From Athripsodes cinereus (taxonomy: Eukaryota > Arthropoda > Insecta > Trichoptera > Leptoceridae): 64,000 bases of DNA. A program made the position numbers and the translations under genes. The stretch is taken from positions 11,551,384 through 11,615,383 of the forward strand of contig OX388317.1 of the NCBI GenBank assembly GCA_947579605.1. Direction: 5' to 3'. Each line of letters opens with the position of its first letter. Within the stretch, counting starts at the first letter, position 1. The notes below the pieces were generated by a model, which did not search any database, was not told the DNA's origin, and saw only the letters and a list, made by a program, of their open reading frames with translations. Shown piece by piece: positions 11,588-22,139 of the stretch.

Positions 11588-11702
11588 TCATTTGTGCAAC
11601 CATCATATTCCCTTCATGAAGGATACATGAATAGTGTCCTGATGCTCACGAATTGGCTCAGGCTGGTTTAATGATACTTTACCCGTAAAAAGTTCACTAA
11701 TT
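11588..11702 (+). repeat. Diverged copy of repeat family D
   Basis: CATTTGTGCAACCA, GTGTCCTGATGCTCACGAAT, GGCTCAGGCTGGTTTAA and GTTCACTAAT occur in the same order and orientation as in the better copy at 38464-38610. The family is of unknown type. No protein is encoded. Confidence 0.55.
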
Positions 11703-11718
11703 TTATTTATTCCAGCTT

Positions 11719-11775
11719 CGAAACATTATTTATTTATTTATTGATGGATTGCACGGCATGAGAGCCTTTTGTATT
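11719..11775 (-). repeat. LINE family C-type 3' tail, severely truncated
   Basis: The reverse complement reads AAAAGGCTCTCATGCCGTGC followed by (TAAA)n, matching the last 50 bases of the LINE at 5390-9293. Confidence 0.55.
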
Positions 11776-12292
11776 TTTCTGTTGAGTATTAAGGGGCATT
11801 AAATTTTTGTTTACCAGCTTTCCATTTCAAGATATATGCCTCATAAAAACTTCATGGGTCTTGATCTTGATTAACCCATAATTATCTTTTATCACTAATC
11901 CATCTTTTTCCAGGTTTATCTTTCATGTCTTCTCATGGTGTCTACTTCAGAATTTTATGTCTCTTCTCCTCTCTTGTAACTTTGTACTGTATAATTTAAT
12001 TCACTTAACTGTGACTGCGAATTCAGCACAACTTTATAATGATAAGTACGATGTATTAATAATGCGAATAAGATGTTATGTAAATGATATTTGCTTTCTT
12101 ATGAACATTGTGGAAAATAATAATTAATATATTAATATTATTATTATCACATTTCATCCCCTCGACTTTATATATTATTAGTATTCTGAAAGAAAGTTTT
12201 CTTAATAATATAACAAACTGTGTAATTCTTACTTACTACAGCCACAAGATTTTTTCATTATTGTGAATGTACCTAATTGAATATTTTGATGA
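11776..12292. other. AT-rich intergenic DNA, nothing recognised
   Basis: No supported feature. Confidence 0.4.
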
Positions 12293-12440
12293 TTTATTTT
12301 ATTTATTTATTTATTTATTTATTTCCAAAATTTTACATTCTTAAATAACAGTAAAAATCATATTGGAATATAATGCCCCACTAGATCGAAATCTGTTCTG
12401 GGGCAATACTAAAAAAAAAATTTACATTTTACAACACAAT
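12293..12440 (-). repeat. LINE-type 3' end with (AAAT)n tail
   Basis: On the - strand a short sequence with a possible hairpin (GCCCCAGAAC ... TAGTGGGGC) leads to a clean seven-unit AAAT tail at 12297-12325. This is the layout of a CR1/Jockey-type LINE or a SINE derived from one. No coding part remains, so the assignment rests on layout only. Confidence 0.45.
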
Positions 12441-12619
12441 AACTATAAAATATTCAAAAGAATAATAAAATAATAAAGAATTTAAAGTATAAAAAATAAG
12501 ATAATTTAATAATTAAGAATAAACAACACAAATTATAATATGACTACATATACTCGCTCATTACATTAAGGCTTTATGATTATTGGTTTTTACCATCGTG
12601 TTTACCCACTAAGAGAAAA

Positions 12620-12800
12620 ATATTTATTTTTTATTCTTATTCTTCTTTAGATGTCTTGTCGAGTCCCCCCGACGTTGACGACCACCTGGGAGAAATCTTT
12701 TCTGTTCTGGGCAGCATAATACAGCTCCTCCATATTTCTCATTCCAGTCCACTCCTGAATGTTCTGAGGCCAGAAAAGTGTCAAAATTATAAGAAAAAAA
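12620..12800 (-). pseudogene. LINE family E, RT C-terminus with AT-rich tandem tail
   Basis: On the - strand the frame reads WPQNIQEWTGMRNMEELYYA followed by AQNRKDFSQVVVNV-GGTRQDI and stop, then an AAGAATAAGAATAA-type tail. The EWTG...EELxxxAQxR pattern is shared with the + strand fragment at 23845-24000, so they belong to one family. Only the extreme C-terminus is present. Confidence 0.7.
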
Positions 12801-12839
12801 CTGATAATAATTTTTCGAATGTTTCGTGATTAACACTGT

Positions 12840-14285
12840 GCAATTCCATATATTTTATTTTTGATTAATAAAAAAACATTCTTGCATAATAAATAAAAAT
12901 AATATTTAAAATACTACAATCGGAAATGAACAGTGTTTTTAATTAATTATTTATTTTATTTTTTCTTTTTACACGATGATGTCATCATAACATAACATAA
13001 CAGTGATCAATATTTATACAAAAAATATTCTTCACAAATTCGCTACGACCAATTTGTGAAGAATAATTATTAAATAAGTATAATTTACAACTTAGCTGGA
13101 TACTGAAATGAATGAAAAAATTAACAAATGAGCAAATAAATTCGTGCTGCGATCGAATAATTTTAATTGGTAAAAATTAAAATTGGTCTCAAATGAGCAA
13201 GAAATACTTATAATAACAATTAATTTTAATTAGTACGGAAGTAAACAGTTTTTATTTTAGCACAAAGATTATTATTATTAATGACGGGTAAATATATTTT
13301 AATAATATTTAATAACCTTTCAAGAAGATTGTATACCTAATAGCAAAGGAATCAACATAATTGTTCGGATAAAATAATCTTTTGTTTCATTTTGCGCTCG
13401 AATGTAAAATTAATCGGGTGATTTTAAACAAACTCAATTATTTGTAAATATGGGGTTTTGTAATATTGTTATTAGACCCTAAATATAAATAAAATAATTG
13501 TTATTAGTCGAAGAGCTTTTCGGAATGAAAACATTTTAAGCCCATTAACTCATAATACCAAAAGTTACATAAAGTAAATTTATATGAATTAACATCAATA
13601 CGAAACTTTCTTTAAGAGCTCGAATAAACCCCATTAGCCTTAGATTTCATAACAAAATTATTGTATTAAAACTTTTGTTTCTTAGCAATGAAAGCTTTGG
13701 GAGACTGTGGAATACTACTACTACTACTACTACCAAATACTTATTGAAAAATCGATTTGAGCTTAACCTATTGGAAACAGAATAATGTATTCAAACTTCT
13801 ATTAAAATTTCCCAAAATTTATGAATAATACAGGATTTAATATCCATTTTCGGAATTCTTTGTGTAAGTTGGTATTTAATACCTACCAACAACATTATAA
13901 ACTAACTTTTTGACATAATACAATCAAACGGACTTTTAAGGCCGAAAGTAGAAATGTACATCTAAACTTTTGACTTATTTTATTTGGAGTATGAAGCGTG
14001 TGGTTCTTTAAAAACCTTTACACGTGAATTTTCTTACAGAGAGATCATGGATAATATTACTTCTAAAAATAAAAATTGCTTGGAAGGCAAACAAATAGCA
14101 TTAAAAATAAAAGGTTTTGGGATATGATACATATGTAAAGATAATACGAAATAGTTTTATATCAGCTTGAACTAGCTATAAGAAATTAAATTAACGTCTC
14201 CAATTAGTGATTAGGTTTGCCGGTAATTCTGAATATTCTAAAAATGTTCACGAAAACTAAAGGTTGATCTTTGAATTAACTAATA
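12840..14285. other. AT-rich intergenic DNA with one perfect hairpin
   Basis: No gene or shared repeat recognised. At 13027-13040 and 13051-13064 two 14-base arms (ATTCTTCACAAATT and its exact complement) enclose a 10-base loop. Confidence 0.5.
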
Positions 14286-14289
14286 ATTT

Positions 14290-14335
14290 AGTGGATCCAC
14301 TGACTTCTTGTGGGAGATGCCATGGTTCTATAGAC
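14290..14335 (+). repeat. Family S 3'-terminal fragment
   Basis: CCACTGACTTCTTGTGGGAG then ATGCCATGGTTCTATAG matches the terminal hairpin and GCCGTGATGGTATAG end of family S, with several substitutions. Confidence 0.45.
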
Positions 14336-14549
14336 ACAACTTTGTTAAAAAGTATATTTTTTCTTTAAAATTAGGTTTGTATGTAAATTTAGTAATTTTT
14401 ATCAAACAGTTAATTTACGTTAATATAAACAGAAGGTGTAATGTCGCAAATAAATGAGTTTTTAATAATTGTTTTATGATGTTAGAAAATATTTCGCAAA
14501 TCCAATAACTATATTAATAATTTTCTTTATAAAAATATTCATTCATACC

Positions 14550-14775
14550 CGTCACGCTATTTTTCTCATAAGAGGGGTAGCCAGCGGACCAAACGAAAGT
14601 AATAAACATTCGTCTTCAACACAAGTCGTGTTCTCCGTTCCAATAGTAGTTAAGATATCCAGAATGGGTGGTATATCTAACCACTGAACTGAAATGTTAT
14701 ATTGTATTATACGCAATTTGTTACGAAATATCTGACTTTTACAGGACACTCGAAATCTAACGGAAAAGGGTGTGA
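14550..14775 (-). repeat. Family S repeat, diverged but long
   Basis: Landmarks in order on the + strand text are CCGTCACGCTAT, GAGGGGTAGCCAGCGGACCA, CCAGAATGGGTGGTATATCT and CTTTTACAGGACACTCGAAA. All match the good copy at 48302-48560, so the element reads 5' to 3' on the - strand. It is clearly older than that copy. Confidence 0.75.
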
Positions 14776-14779
14776 GATC

Positions 14780-16895
14780 TATATAGATCTAACGTAGAAG
14801 AAAAAAAATGTTTTAGAATATTTTTAAATTGTTTGCATAAGAAAAAAACTTGGCAATATTTGCATATTGGCTTGAAAATACTATTCATAAATAAAGAAAA
14901 ATGGAATTCCGCAGGGAAAAGCATGAGTCTAATCTTATAAAACTTATCTAATATAAGGTCAGTGAAATTAAAAAAAAATAATCAAAAAGATTAATCGATA
15001 TTTTTTCGGTAATTCATCCATCACGAGTCATATTGCGTAAATACTCACATAATTTCCACTCACCCCTATATTGGAAGCTACTATTTTCGACGCTTTATTT
15101 TCATAACCATACCATCTTATTTGAGATATTTCAACACTCCTTCATATTCTTCAGAACCAGATTCACATTCAACGAAAGTATTTTTTTTTACAATTGTAAG
15201 CTGTTGATATCAAAGCCAATATTGAAGGAGCGACAACGAAGAGTAAACAATTCTTCATCCATAGTAATTTCATCGAGTACTTGTCGGGAACAACTGTATT
15301 TATTCCAATAAAATGACGCCATGAGATATAAAATATTTTTTATTTTATTTTGTATGTTTTATTAATAAACTGTTTCATATATTTTATACGCATACGTCCC
15401 CCGAAGCAATTTGCGTTTGTTTTAGCTTCATTTAATTCTCTAAAAACAATATAATAATTTTAGGAAATCAATTTGTATGTACAAATAATATAATATATTA
15501 TCTTAATGGCGGTGTATTCCGTGTATTAATATTAATGTTCTGAATTATTGTTTTTTCAACCAATTAGATAAATAGTATACATTTATAAAATGTCGTAAAT
15601 TAAATATAGATAAGCGAATGCTTTATTATAGACAATAAAATATTGGTATACAATTGGAAGAGAACAGATTCGCCCTGTATCTACCTATAGATCATTTTTT
15701 TTAATTATATTCACGTACATACAGGTGTAATAATATATTATACATTTAGTTATTTAATCATATCGATGTGAAAAAAACTTTAATACGAGGTTTACGGTTC
15801 TAGTAGTTATAATTACTATGTACAAAAATATGTGAAATTAGGATGTGTACTGCTACCTACTAAATAATTATGTTATTAACTAGTAAGAATAACGTTTATA
15901 TCCCATTTGAGACTGGTTTCTTGAAAAATTGAATCAAATAGCGTATGCTTAAGTCATGAATGCGAAGTAGCTATAATACAAAACTACAATACTAAACAAG
16001 TTCTGTAATAAGTATTATATATTATTACAAAAGATGTTACTGTGAATTATCTATTATCATTAGAATATTGAATTATTTATATATAGATAATTTATACTTA
16101 TACATATATGTAAAATAATACATATATATTTATATATAGATAATTTCAAGTAGATAGATAGAGCTCAATTTGAATAGTGTTTTAGAACAAAATGGGAAGT
16201 GAATATGAACAATTTAACAAGATTTGTTAATATTTCTTTTCAAACTAAAAACACTTTGGTTTACCCGAGTTTTTAAATGATAAAAATGGCGACAAAACAG
16301 TAGACAGTTAAAATATAATCCTCGATATTAAGATGTGGTAGGTTTGTAATGGAAAAGGCCGAAAGTGTGTTTAATTTTGTCTCATCGTTTAGATCACCCA
16401 AACAATAGAGGGGATTACTTTGCAAAGAACCCACAGGATAAGCTTAGGGATCGCTCACTAAGCCGAGCTTTAAGCTAAAGCTATGCTAAATAGTGACTTA
16501 GATTAATATCAACATATTATTTTTTCGCAAATGAACGCAAGCGTCGCTGTTTATAGGTTGAATTTAATCCACTCATTACTAAAGACTTCACCCTTAGGTG
16601 AGTATCTTATTTTGGATTTTTAAAATAAAATAATTTTCTTTTGGATTCGTTATGTTTAATTAAAGTACTAACTTAATTTAACATTCTATTATTATTTAGG
16701 CATTCCACCCAATTCTGAGTGATTTTACTCTATGCGGCGAGTACGTAAAAATGTGTGAGTTACATTGAAGTTAGATGTTAAATAATATTTCCACATGGGG
16801 ATTTATCTTGCTATTTTATATCAATATTTTTATTAATTTTTTATTAAGACATTATTTTGAAGATGAGGTGTGCAGACCTCTCAAGTCCATATCAT
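14780..16895. other. AT-rich intergenic DNA, nothing recognised
   Basis: About 2.1 kb of very AT-rich sequence. A short ORF at 15033-15311 has no recognisable domain and I do not support it as a gene. Confidence 0.45.
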
Positions 16896-16900
16896 AATTT

Positions 16901-17845
16901 CTGTCCAACTCATTTCTTGTTCATGGTGCTCGCTGTTGGAACAATCTTCCTTCAAAAATCAGGATGATAACAACTTTTCCTTCTTTCAGACAAGCAGTCA
17001 AAAATCACTTCCTATCACTGAATTTAGCATCTGACTCCTAAAACCCTTTCCCCTATGCATGTGCACGCAGCAGTGTATATATGTTCTACTTTTTTTATTA
17101 TTATTATGTGTCCATGAGTACATTGTTGCCTGCATGTGCCTTTTTCATTTGTTTGCTTTATATTGTATTTTTGTTTTTTTTTTACTACTACTACTACTAC
17201 TATACCATCACGGCATATCCCACAAGTGGGGTAACCAGCAGATCAGCTGCATGTAAGAAACATGCAAACTGTCCTCTTCGTGCCAATATAAAATCAAGAC
17301 ATTCAGGATGGGTGGCAAACCTCATCGCTGAATTTAAGATGTATAATGTCTTAATTTTTTCGAACACCTGCCTTTTACAGGACACTCGAAAACTTTTTTT
17401 TTTATATTTATAATATTACTGTAGATATGTATATTTATGTCTGTTTTTTTTTTGTTTCTTCTTTTATCACTGAATTTAGCATCTGACTCCTCAAACCCTT
17501 TCCCCTATGCATGTGCACGCAGCAGTGTATATATGTTCTACTTTTTTTTTTATTATTATGACGTGTCCATGAGTAGGTACTTTTTCATTTGTTTGCTTTA
17601 TATTGTATTTTTGTTTTTTTTTTATATTTATAATATTACTGTAGATATGTATATTTATGTCTGTTTTTTTTTGTTTTGTTTTGTATTTTGATTTTAATAA
17701 CCGGGTTAGTTGGAAGACATCGCATTTTAGCGATAAACTCGCCCTTTGTACATTGAATTATATAAATGATATTTTCTATGTTAATTTGTATTATTGTAAA
17801 CTATGTACAGTGAAGAATAAAATAAATAAATAAATAATACATATT
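16901..17845 (+). mobile_element. LINE family B 3' end, partly duplicated and interrupted by family S
   Basis: It opens with the C-terminal ORF of family B (SNSFLVHGARCWNNLPSKIR ... LNLASDS, stop at 17039-17041), nearly identical to the end of the LINE at 2838-4105. The 3' UTR follows but is broken by a family S insertion at 17184-17393. Around 17464 the sequence restarts at the ATCACTGAATTTAGC point of the ORF end and runs through the UTR a second time to the (AAAT)n tail at about 17845. In the second copy the stop codon is changed (CTCCTCAAA) and about 15 bases are missing near 17573. The second copy serves as an uninterrupted reference for the insertion in the first. It could be a tandem duplication or two independent truncated insertions. 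Confidence 0.85.
17184..17393 (-). mobile_element. Family S element inserted into LINE family B (defined ends)
   Basis: It reads 5' to 3' on the - strand and ends there in (TAG)n, seen in the + text as ACTACTACTACTAC at 17184. Comparison with the uninterrupted UTR at 17590-17640 places both junctions in a T run, so a target duplication of T residues is possible. The inserted length is about 210 bases. It contains the CCCACAAGTGGGG hairpin near 17219 and the block CCTTTTACAGGACACTCGAA near 17370. It carries a 61-codon - strand frame (stop side at 17200) identical in length to that of the copy at 48302-48560. That reflects recent copying; I do not claim it is a gene. Confidence 0.85.
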
Positions 17846-17934
17846 ATTTATGTAGAATTAAATACAAATTATCAAAATGTGAATACAAAATAAATAGGTA
17901 ATAAATGTAATATCCTAGAATTGTACAGTGTCCT

Positions 17935-17995
17935 TGAGGTGCTTTGGCACGTAAACGACACTTAAATGTTGTCCAATAATAATAATAATAATATA
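17935..17995 (+). repeat. Short repeat end with (AAT)n tail
   Basis: GGTGCTTTGGCACGTAAACG, then ACACTTAAATGTTGTCC and six AATs. This looks like the 3' end of a retroelement of another family. Identification is weak and rests on layout. Confidence 0.35.
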
Positions 17996-18007
17996 GTAAA
18001 AAAGAAT

Positions 18008-18160
18008 ATCCGGGTTAGTTGGAAGACATCGCATTTTAGCGATAAACTCCCCTCTGCACATTGAATTGTATAAATGATATCTTCTATGTTAATTTGTATT
18101 ATTGTAAACAATGTACAGTGAAGAATATAATAAATAAAATAAATAATAATAAATAAATAA
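18008..18160 (+). repeat. LINE family B 3' UTR end
   Basis: It starts abruptly at CCGGGTTAGTTGGAAGACAT and follows family B UTR to a TAAAATAAATAA tail. It is a 5'-truncated copy of about 150 bases, near-identical to 17700-17845. Confidence 0.8.
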
Positions 18161-18439
18161 TGGTAGGTATTTAATAATAGTAGGCATTTAAATACAAAAA
18201 TTAGTATTGATTCCGAGTAATATTTTCTATTTTTAATATCTCGTTACCTTTTACAACGATTCTAGAAAAAAAGCAAAAAACGCATTTAAACAAGTATAGT
18301 ACTATAAGGTTATTTAAGGTGTCAGTAATTATAGGCCTAGTTAAGAGTATTAATTTATTTCAAAGTAGGTGACAATATTTGAAATTCATGTGTTCACTTA
18401 AATTAAAAAAAAACTCTTGTTGTAGTTTGTATATTTAGT

Positions 18440-18500
18440 TTTTCCATCACGATGTCTTCCAAAAGTAGGATAACCACATAAACTGTTGCTACTTAGATAA
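18440..18500 (-). repeat. Family S, strongly diverged end
   Basis: CCATCACGATGTCTTCC, then AAAAGTAGGATAACCACATA, aligns to CCATCACGGCATATCCCACA / AGTGGGGTAGCCAGCAG with many changes. Confidence 0.35.
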
Positions 18501-18509
18501 TTTGTATTA

Positions 18510-19018
18510 AAGTTAAATTAAAAAAAAACTCAAACTCAGCAAAAAATATATTTTTTAATACGTGACAGACTTTGAGTAAGTGGCATGAAATAAATTTATT
18601 CTTCGTTAATATAAAATTCAAATAATAATTAAAAAATAAGAGAGATAAGTTAAGTCTCAGGAGAAATTATTTTTATAGTAAAATTGTACTCAACATTAAA
18701 TCCGACAAATGTTGTTTAACAACATGATCATGTTTGTTTATTTGTTTGCTTGCTTGTTTAAGTCAACTTAGGCTAACAAGTTGCATTAAATAAATTATAT
18801 TTCATGAAACAGACATAATAGTATAAATTTATTTACATTTCGTCTTGTATTATAGATACATTGAAATAATTCTATTTGTCAAATAAAGTTAACTGAAGAT
18901 AAACTAGTTTATTTAGTTTTTTTTTTAAATATTTTTATTTATTTTATATAATAGACAACAACTCAATTATAAAACAGTAAGATGATATTTATGAAAGAAG
19001 TATGTAAGGATAGATCTA
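18510..19018. other. AT-rich intergenic DNA, nothing recognised
   Basis: No supported feature. Confidence 0.4.
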
Positions 19019-19020
19019 TA

Positions 19021-19097
19021 TGGCGTTCCGTTCTCTCTGCCTACCCCTCCTGGGACATGGCGTGAGGGTATAGTATAGTATAGTATAGTATAGTAAG
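19021..19097 (+). repeat. RTE/Rex1-like LINE 3' terminus with (TATAG)n
   Basis: It encodes WRSVLSAYPSWDMA and a stop (TGGCGTTCCGTTCTCTCTGC ...), then GGGTATAGTATAGTATAGTA. It is the same family as 4736-4797, 29138-29378, 40051-40342 and 51600-51790. The preceding AAGTATGTAAGGATAGATCT also matches those copies. Confidence 0.8.
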
Positions 19098-19152
19098 ATG
19101 ATATTTGAAATTCTACCAAAAAAAAAAAAACAAAATTTGTGTTCATTCATTT

Positions 19153-19320
19153 ATCGCACCTCTCAAGAGCACAGGGATGAAACCAGCCCTCTCCATTCAG
19201 AGCGTCTCTGCGCCAATTACGTCACCTCTTTCCCGTCACGACATTTCCTGCGCTCTGATATCGTTGCCATAGTAACGGTGTATTGTGAAAGAGGGACGCC
19301 CGGGCCGACGGAACCCTTTA
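19153..19320 (-). pseudogene. LINE family A, RT C-terminus
   Basis: The reverse strand encodes a diverged version of the family A C-terminus (compare 1689-1890). Landmarks in the + text are AGAGCACAGGGATGAAACCA, GAGCGTCTCTGCGCCAATTA, CGGTGTATTGTGAAAGAGGG and CGCCCGGGCCGACGGAACCC. The stop and tandem tail at the left end are lost. Confidence 0.75.
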
Positions 19321-19329
19321 TTTAGTGTA

Positions 19330-20150
19330 TTCAGTTTTCATTCATTTCATAGAGTTGAAAATGTTTGGATTAAATGTTAAAGATATTTCCAAATCAGTAG
19401 GAATGGAGTGCTATATAAAATGAAAGTTTAACTGTGAGGTGGACTACTTATCTTGAATGACTTATATATTTATGATGAGAAGAGGACGATCTATATGCTT
19501 ATCAAATGTAGTTAGTCCACCAGCTGCACTACATGTAAGAGTTGTAAGATATTACCTGAAAATAAAAGTAGGTATCTTATGATGAATGTTTGGATTCTAA
19601 AATTATACTTATACCACTATTGTTTCATCTTACGTACAACAGAAATACTGTAATTTTTTGTGTAATATTTGACAATAATATAATCAAGTACCTACTGCGC
19701 TTGAAAATGACAGGATCTCTGCCGAAACACTGGTCACGAATAGTGTAAAATGCATAACTGTGTTACTAAAAATCAGAACACTTATCAATCTTTTATTGTA
19801 ATAGTTTTAGTCAGTATGATACTGGGAATTTCATAAAGAACTTATTTTATTTAACTGGATTCATCTTTAGCTCTTCATGGTTTTGTTTCCATGAAAGCAT
19901 GCTAGAATTAAATTGCTATGAATGTAAACTTTTTGAGTGATAAATTAACTTTTGACCACACACAGACGTTATCTTACGATTATATATTAAAAGTTTATAT
20001 AAATATGTCCTTACTATCTTGTGTTCATCATAGTATTCAAATCAATTTTATTCAAAAGCAAAAGAAAATACAAATGAAATCATTTTAGCACTATAAAAGG
20101 AATAAAGAGGATGTAACGCAAATGACAAAGGTTTGAACTTTGAAGTAGAT
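19330..20150. other. AT-rich intergenic DNA, nothing recognised
   Basis: No supported feature. Confidence 0.4.
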
Positions 20151-20154
20151 TTAT

Positions 20155-20200
20155 TGGATTGATAGTTTCGACTTTCCGACTTTTTCATTTTCAGTCGACT
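20155..20200 (-). repeat. Hammerhead-like core, diverged copy
   Basis: On the - strand CTGAAAATG ... GTCGAAAC (core 20166-20194) resembles the CTGANGATGG-stem-CCGAAA unit seen at 28499-28521, 33378-33401, 33463-33487 and 36894-36920. Here the conserved GA of CTGANGA is changed to AA, so a working ribozyme is unlikely. Confidence 0.3.
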
Positions 20201-20404
20201 AAATTTAATAAACATATTATTTATTATAATTTATTGATTTGGCGGTAACGTTGTGGAAGTTTCTTAACATTTTTACGAATGTTTAGTCAAAAAACTTTAT
20301 TAATTAATACCACTAAAAAAATATTCTACGCGCTACCAAGGTTTCAACAGGTATCCTGTCATTCTCAAGCACAATATTTGACTCCAAACATTTATGATAA
20401 ACAT

Positions 20405-20530
20405 ATATGTATAATACTATATCAACATTATATATCCAGGATGGTTGGCATGTGGCATAAATCTGCGAATTGAGTAGACGTTTATCTGGTTTATGCCTTT
20501 TTACAGGATACTCTAAAACTTATAGAAAGG
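20405..20530 (-). repeat. Family S, diverged 5' portion
   Basis: ATATCCAGGATGGTTGGCAT and later GCCTTTTTACAGGATACTCT then AAAACTTATAGAAAGGATA match the inner part of family S. The hairpin end is missing. Confidence 0.6.
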
Positions 20531-21314
20531 ATATTCTGTTCCGATTTCGGGACATATTTGCGTCTGTACAACTATACTAAGGTACATTTCGTAGTACATA
20601 TTAAAATACCTATGATTTATGCAAGTGAGGCGTAAATGACAAACAAATTCTAGAAAGTATCTATAACAAAACTATCTACTTTATTTATTTTGTAAACAAT
20701 AATATAAATACTTATTAAACAATAATATTAATACACTAAATATACGAGCAGTTCCTACTAAAACTTTCACAAACATAAATAATTCAAGTTAGACTTTATT
20801 GCTAGCGAATCGACATGCTACCGGTACAACTATTTGCTTTCAGTATACTTACATACCTACTTATTCGTTCCCAAGATACAACTCACAATAATAACGACTA
20901 CCAACTACATATCTATAAAAATACATACATGTTCCTACAGAAAGCAGTGGTAGTACATACGAATATAAGATAGCATTTATATATAAATAATATTCGTAAC
21001 TATATGGACTTAAATAATAATATCAAATGTATCATAATGATAAAATTGGACTGAAGGACTGAAAGTAGAACAATGAAATTGGGTTGAAGATGCTAAAATG
21101 ATTATGAAAATTAAAAATGAAATTATTGAAAATTAAATAATCCTTTATCTTTAGATCATTGAAAATAATGTGAATTAAAGGATGATGATTTATCCACATC
21201 ATAATTGCATTTTTAAATCACCAAATGCCAACTTTAAATTGTTTTTTTAAATAACATTCGAAATGTCTTATTTTTTAGGGTAGGTGGAGAAAGTTAAAGA
21301 TTTGATGGCAATAT
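20531..21314. other. AT-rich intergenic DNA, nothing recognised
   Basis: No supported feature. Confidence 0.4.
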
Positions 21315-21450
21315 TATTGAATTCTTCTTCTTCTTCTCCTCTTCTTCTTCCAAGTCGGTCCCTCAACCAATCGACAAGCTCCTCCAGCACGCACTGTCCT
21401 CCGCCTGCCTAAACGTCTCATGCACTGAACTCCCTGCAGCATCTCTCATA
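21315..21450 (-). pseudogene. LINE RT C-terminal fragment with (GAA)n tail
   Basis: On the - strand the frame reads VHETFRQAEDSACWRSLSIG, an amber-type interruption, then GTDL and a run of GAA codons (seen in + text as TTCTTCTTCTTCTTCTCC). The AEDxxxWRSL motif directly before a GAA-repeat tail is the usual end of RTE-like LINEs. The same layout occurs at 51160-51520. Confidence 0.6.
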
Positions 21451-21845
21451 TTATGATCTGACTATCTTATTGTTATTGAATTAGCTTTGTGTTCAATCAC
21501 ATTATTCGTACAATTATTTATTAGAAAAATAATTGTGCAACTTAATATTTCAAGAGTATGTGTTGTCGATTGCTAAATTAATATGTTCGAGACTCAGAGT
21601 TCTTCATATTGAGTTTTTGTTACACATACTGTTTATTTATTAACGATTTCTTTGAAGAAAATGTTATACAAAAGCAATAAATGAAAATTAAGAAAATTTA
21701 ATTTATAATTGATTATAAAACCCAGGTCTAAAAACGCCTGGAAATGTATCAATATATTTAACTATGTATCTTAAATTTGTATCATATTTATTATCTACCT
21801 TTCCTTAAATTTACCAGAACCAGTCTAAGGATAAAAGATAAAAAA

Positions 21846-22028
21846 GAGTTCGTCGGTAGCCTGGAGGTAGAGTCTCGGCCTCGTGAACAGGGGGTCCGTG
21901 GTTCGATCCCAGGTGCCGACAAACTCCCCTTTCACGACACAAGCTTTTAGCTTACTGTGAAAGGTGTATAGGGTAGTATTTGGGTTTATAACAAAACCCA
22001 GATATATCTTTTTTAAAAAAAAAAAAAA
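21846..22028 (+). mobile_element. tRNA-derived SINE (family T), copy 1
   Basis: The first 69 bases (21852-21920) fold like a tRNA. A 7-base acceptor stem GTCGGTA pairs with TGCCGAC, with one wobble. There is an A-box-like TAGCCTGGAGG and a perfect B box GGTTCGATCCC. These would be an internal RNA polymerase III promoter. A tRNA-unrelated body of about 90 bases follows (CTCCCCTTTCACGACACAAG ...) and then poly(A). Two near-identical copies at 54484-54673 and 62940-63123 show recent spread. It is a SINE and not a tRNA gene, because the body and A-tail are conserved between copies. Confidence 0.9.
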
Positions 22029-22030
22029 TA

Positions 22031-22131
22031 TTATTATTATTATTATACCATCACGGCATATCCCACAAGTGGGGTAGCCAGCAGATCAGCTGCATGTAAG
22101 AAACATGCAAACTGTCCTCTTCGTGCCAATA
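22031..22131 (-). repeat. Family S, 5'-truncated, abutting SINE T
   Basis: A (TTA)n run leads straight into TACCATCACGGCATATCCCA and continues to CTGTCCTCTTCGTGCCAATA, nearly identical to 48302-48400. Its 3' tandem tail touches the poly(A) of the SINE T copy, so the two insertions share a junction at about 22029. Confidence 0.85.
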
Positions 22132-22139
22132 TACAAAAA

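Noticed and set aside
15033..15311. 92-codon frame in intergenic DNA
   Set aside because: No domain, low-complexity AT-rich codons, no splice context or partner exon.
17200..17385. Conserved 61-codon - strand frame also present at 48315-48500 as a small gene
   Set aside because: Both belong to near-identical young copies of family S. Older copies do not keep the frame, so identity reflects copying.
21852..21920. Functional tRNA gene
   Set aside because: The tRNA-like head is followed by a body and poly(A) conserved in three dispersed copies, so it is a SINE.
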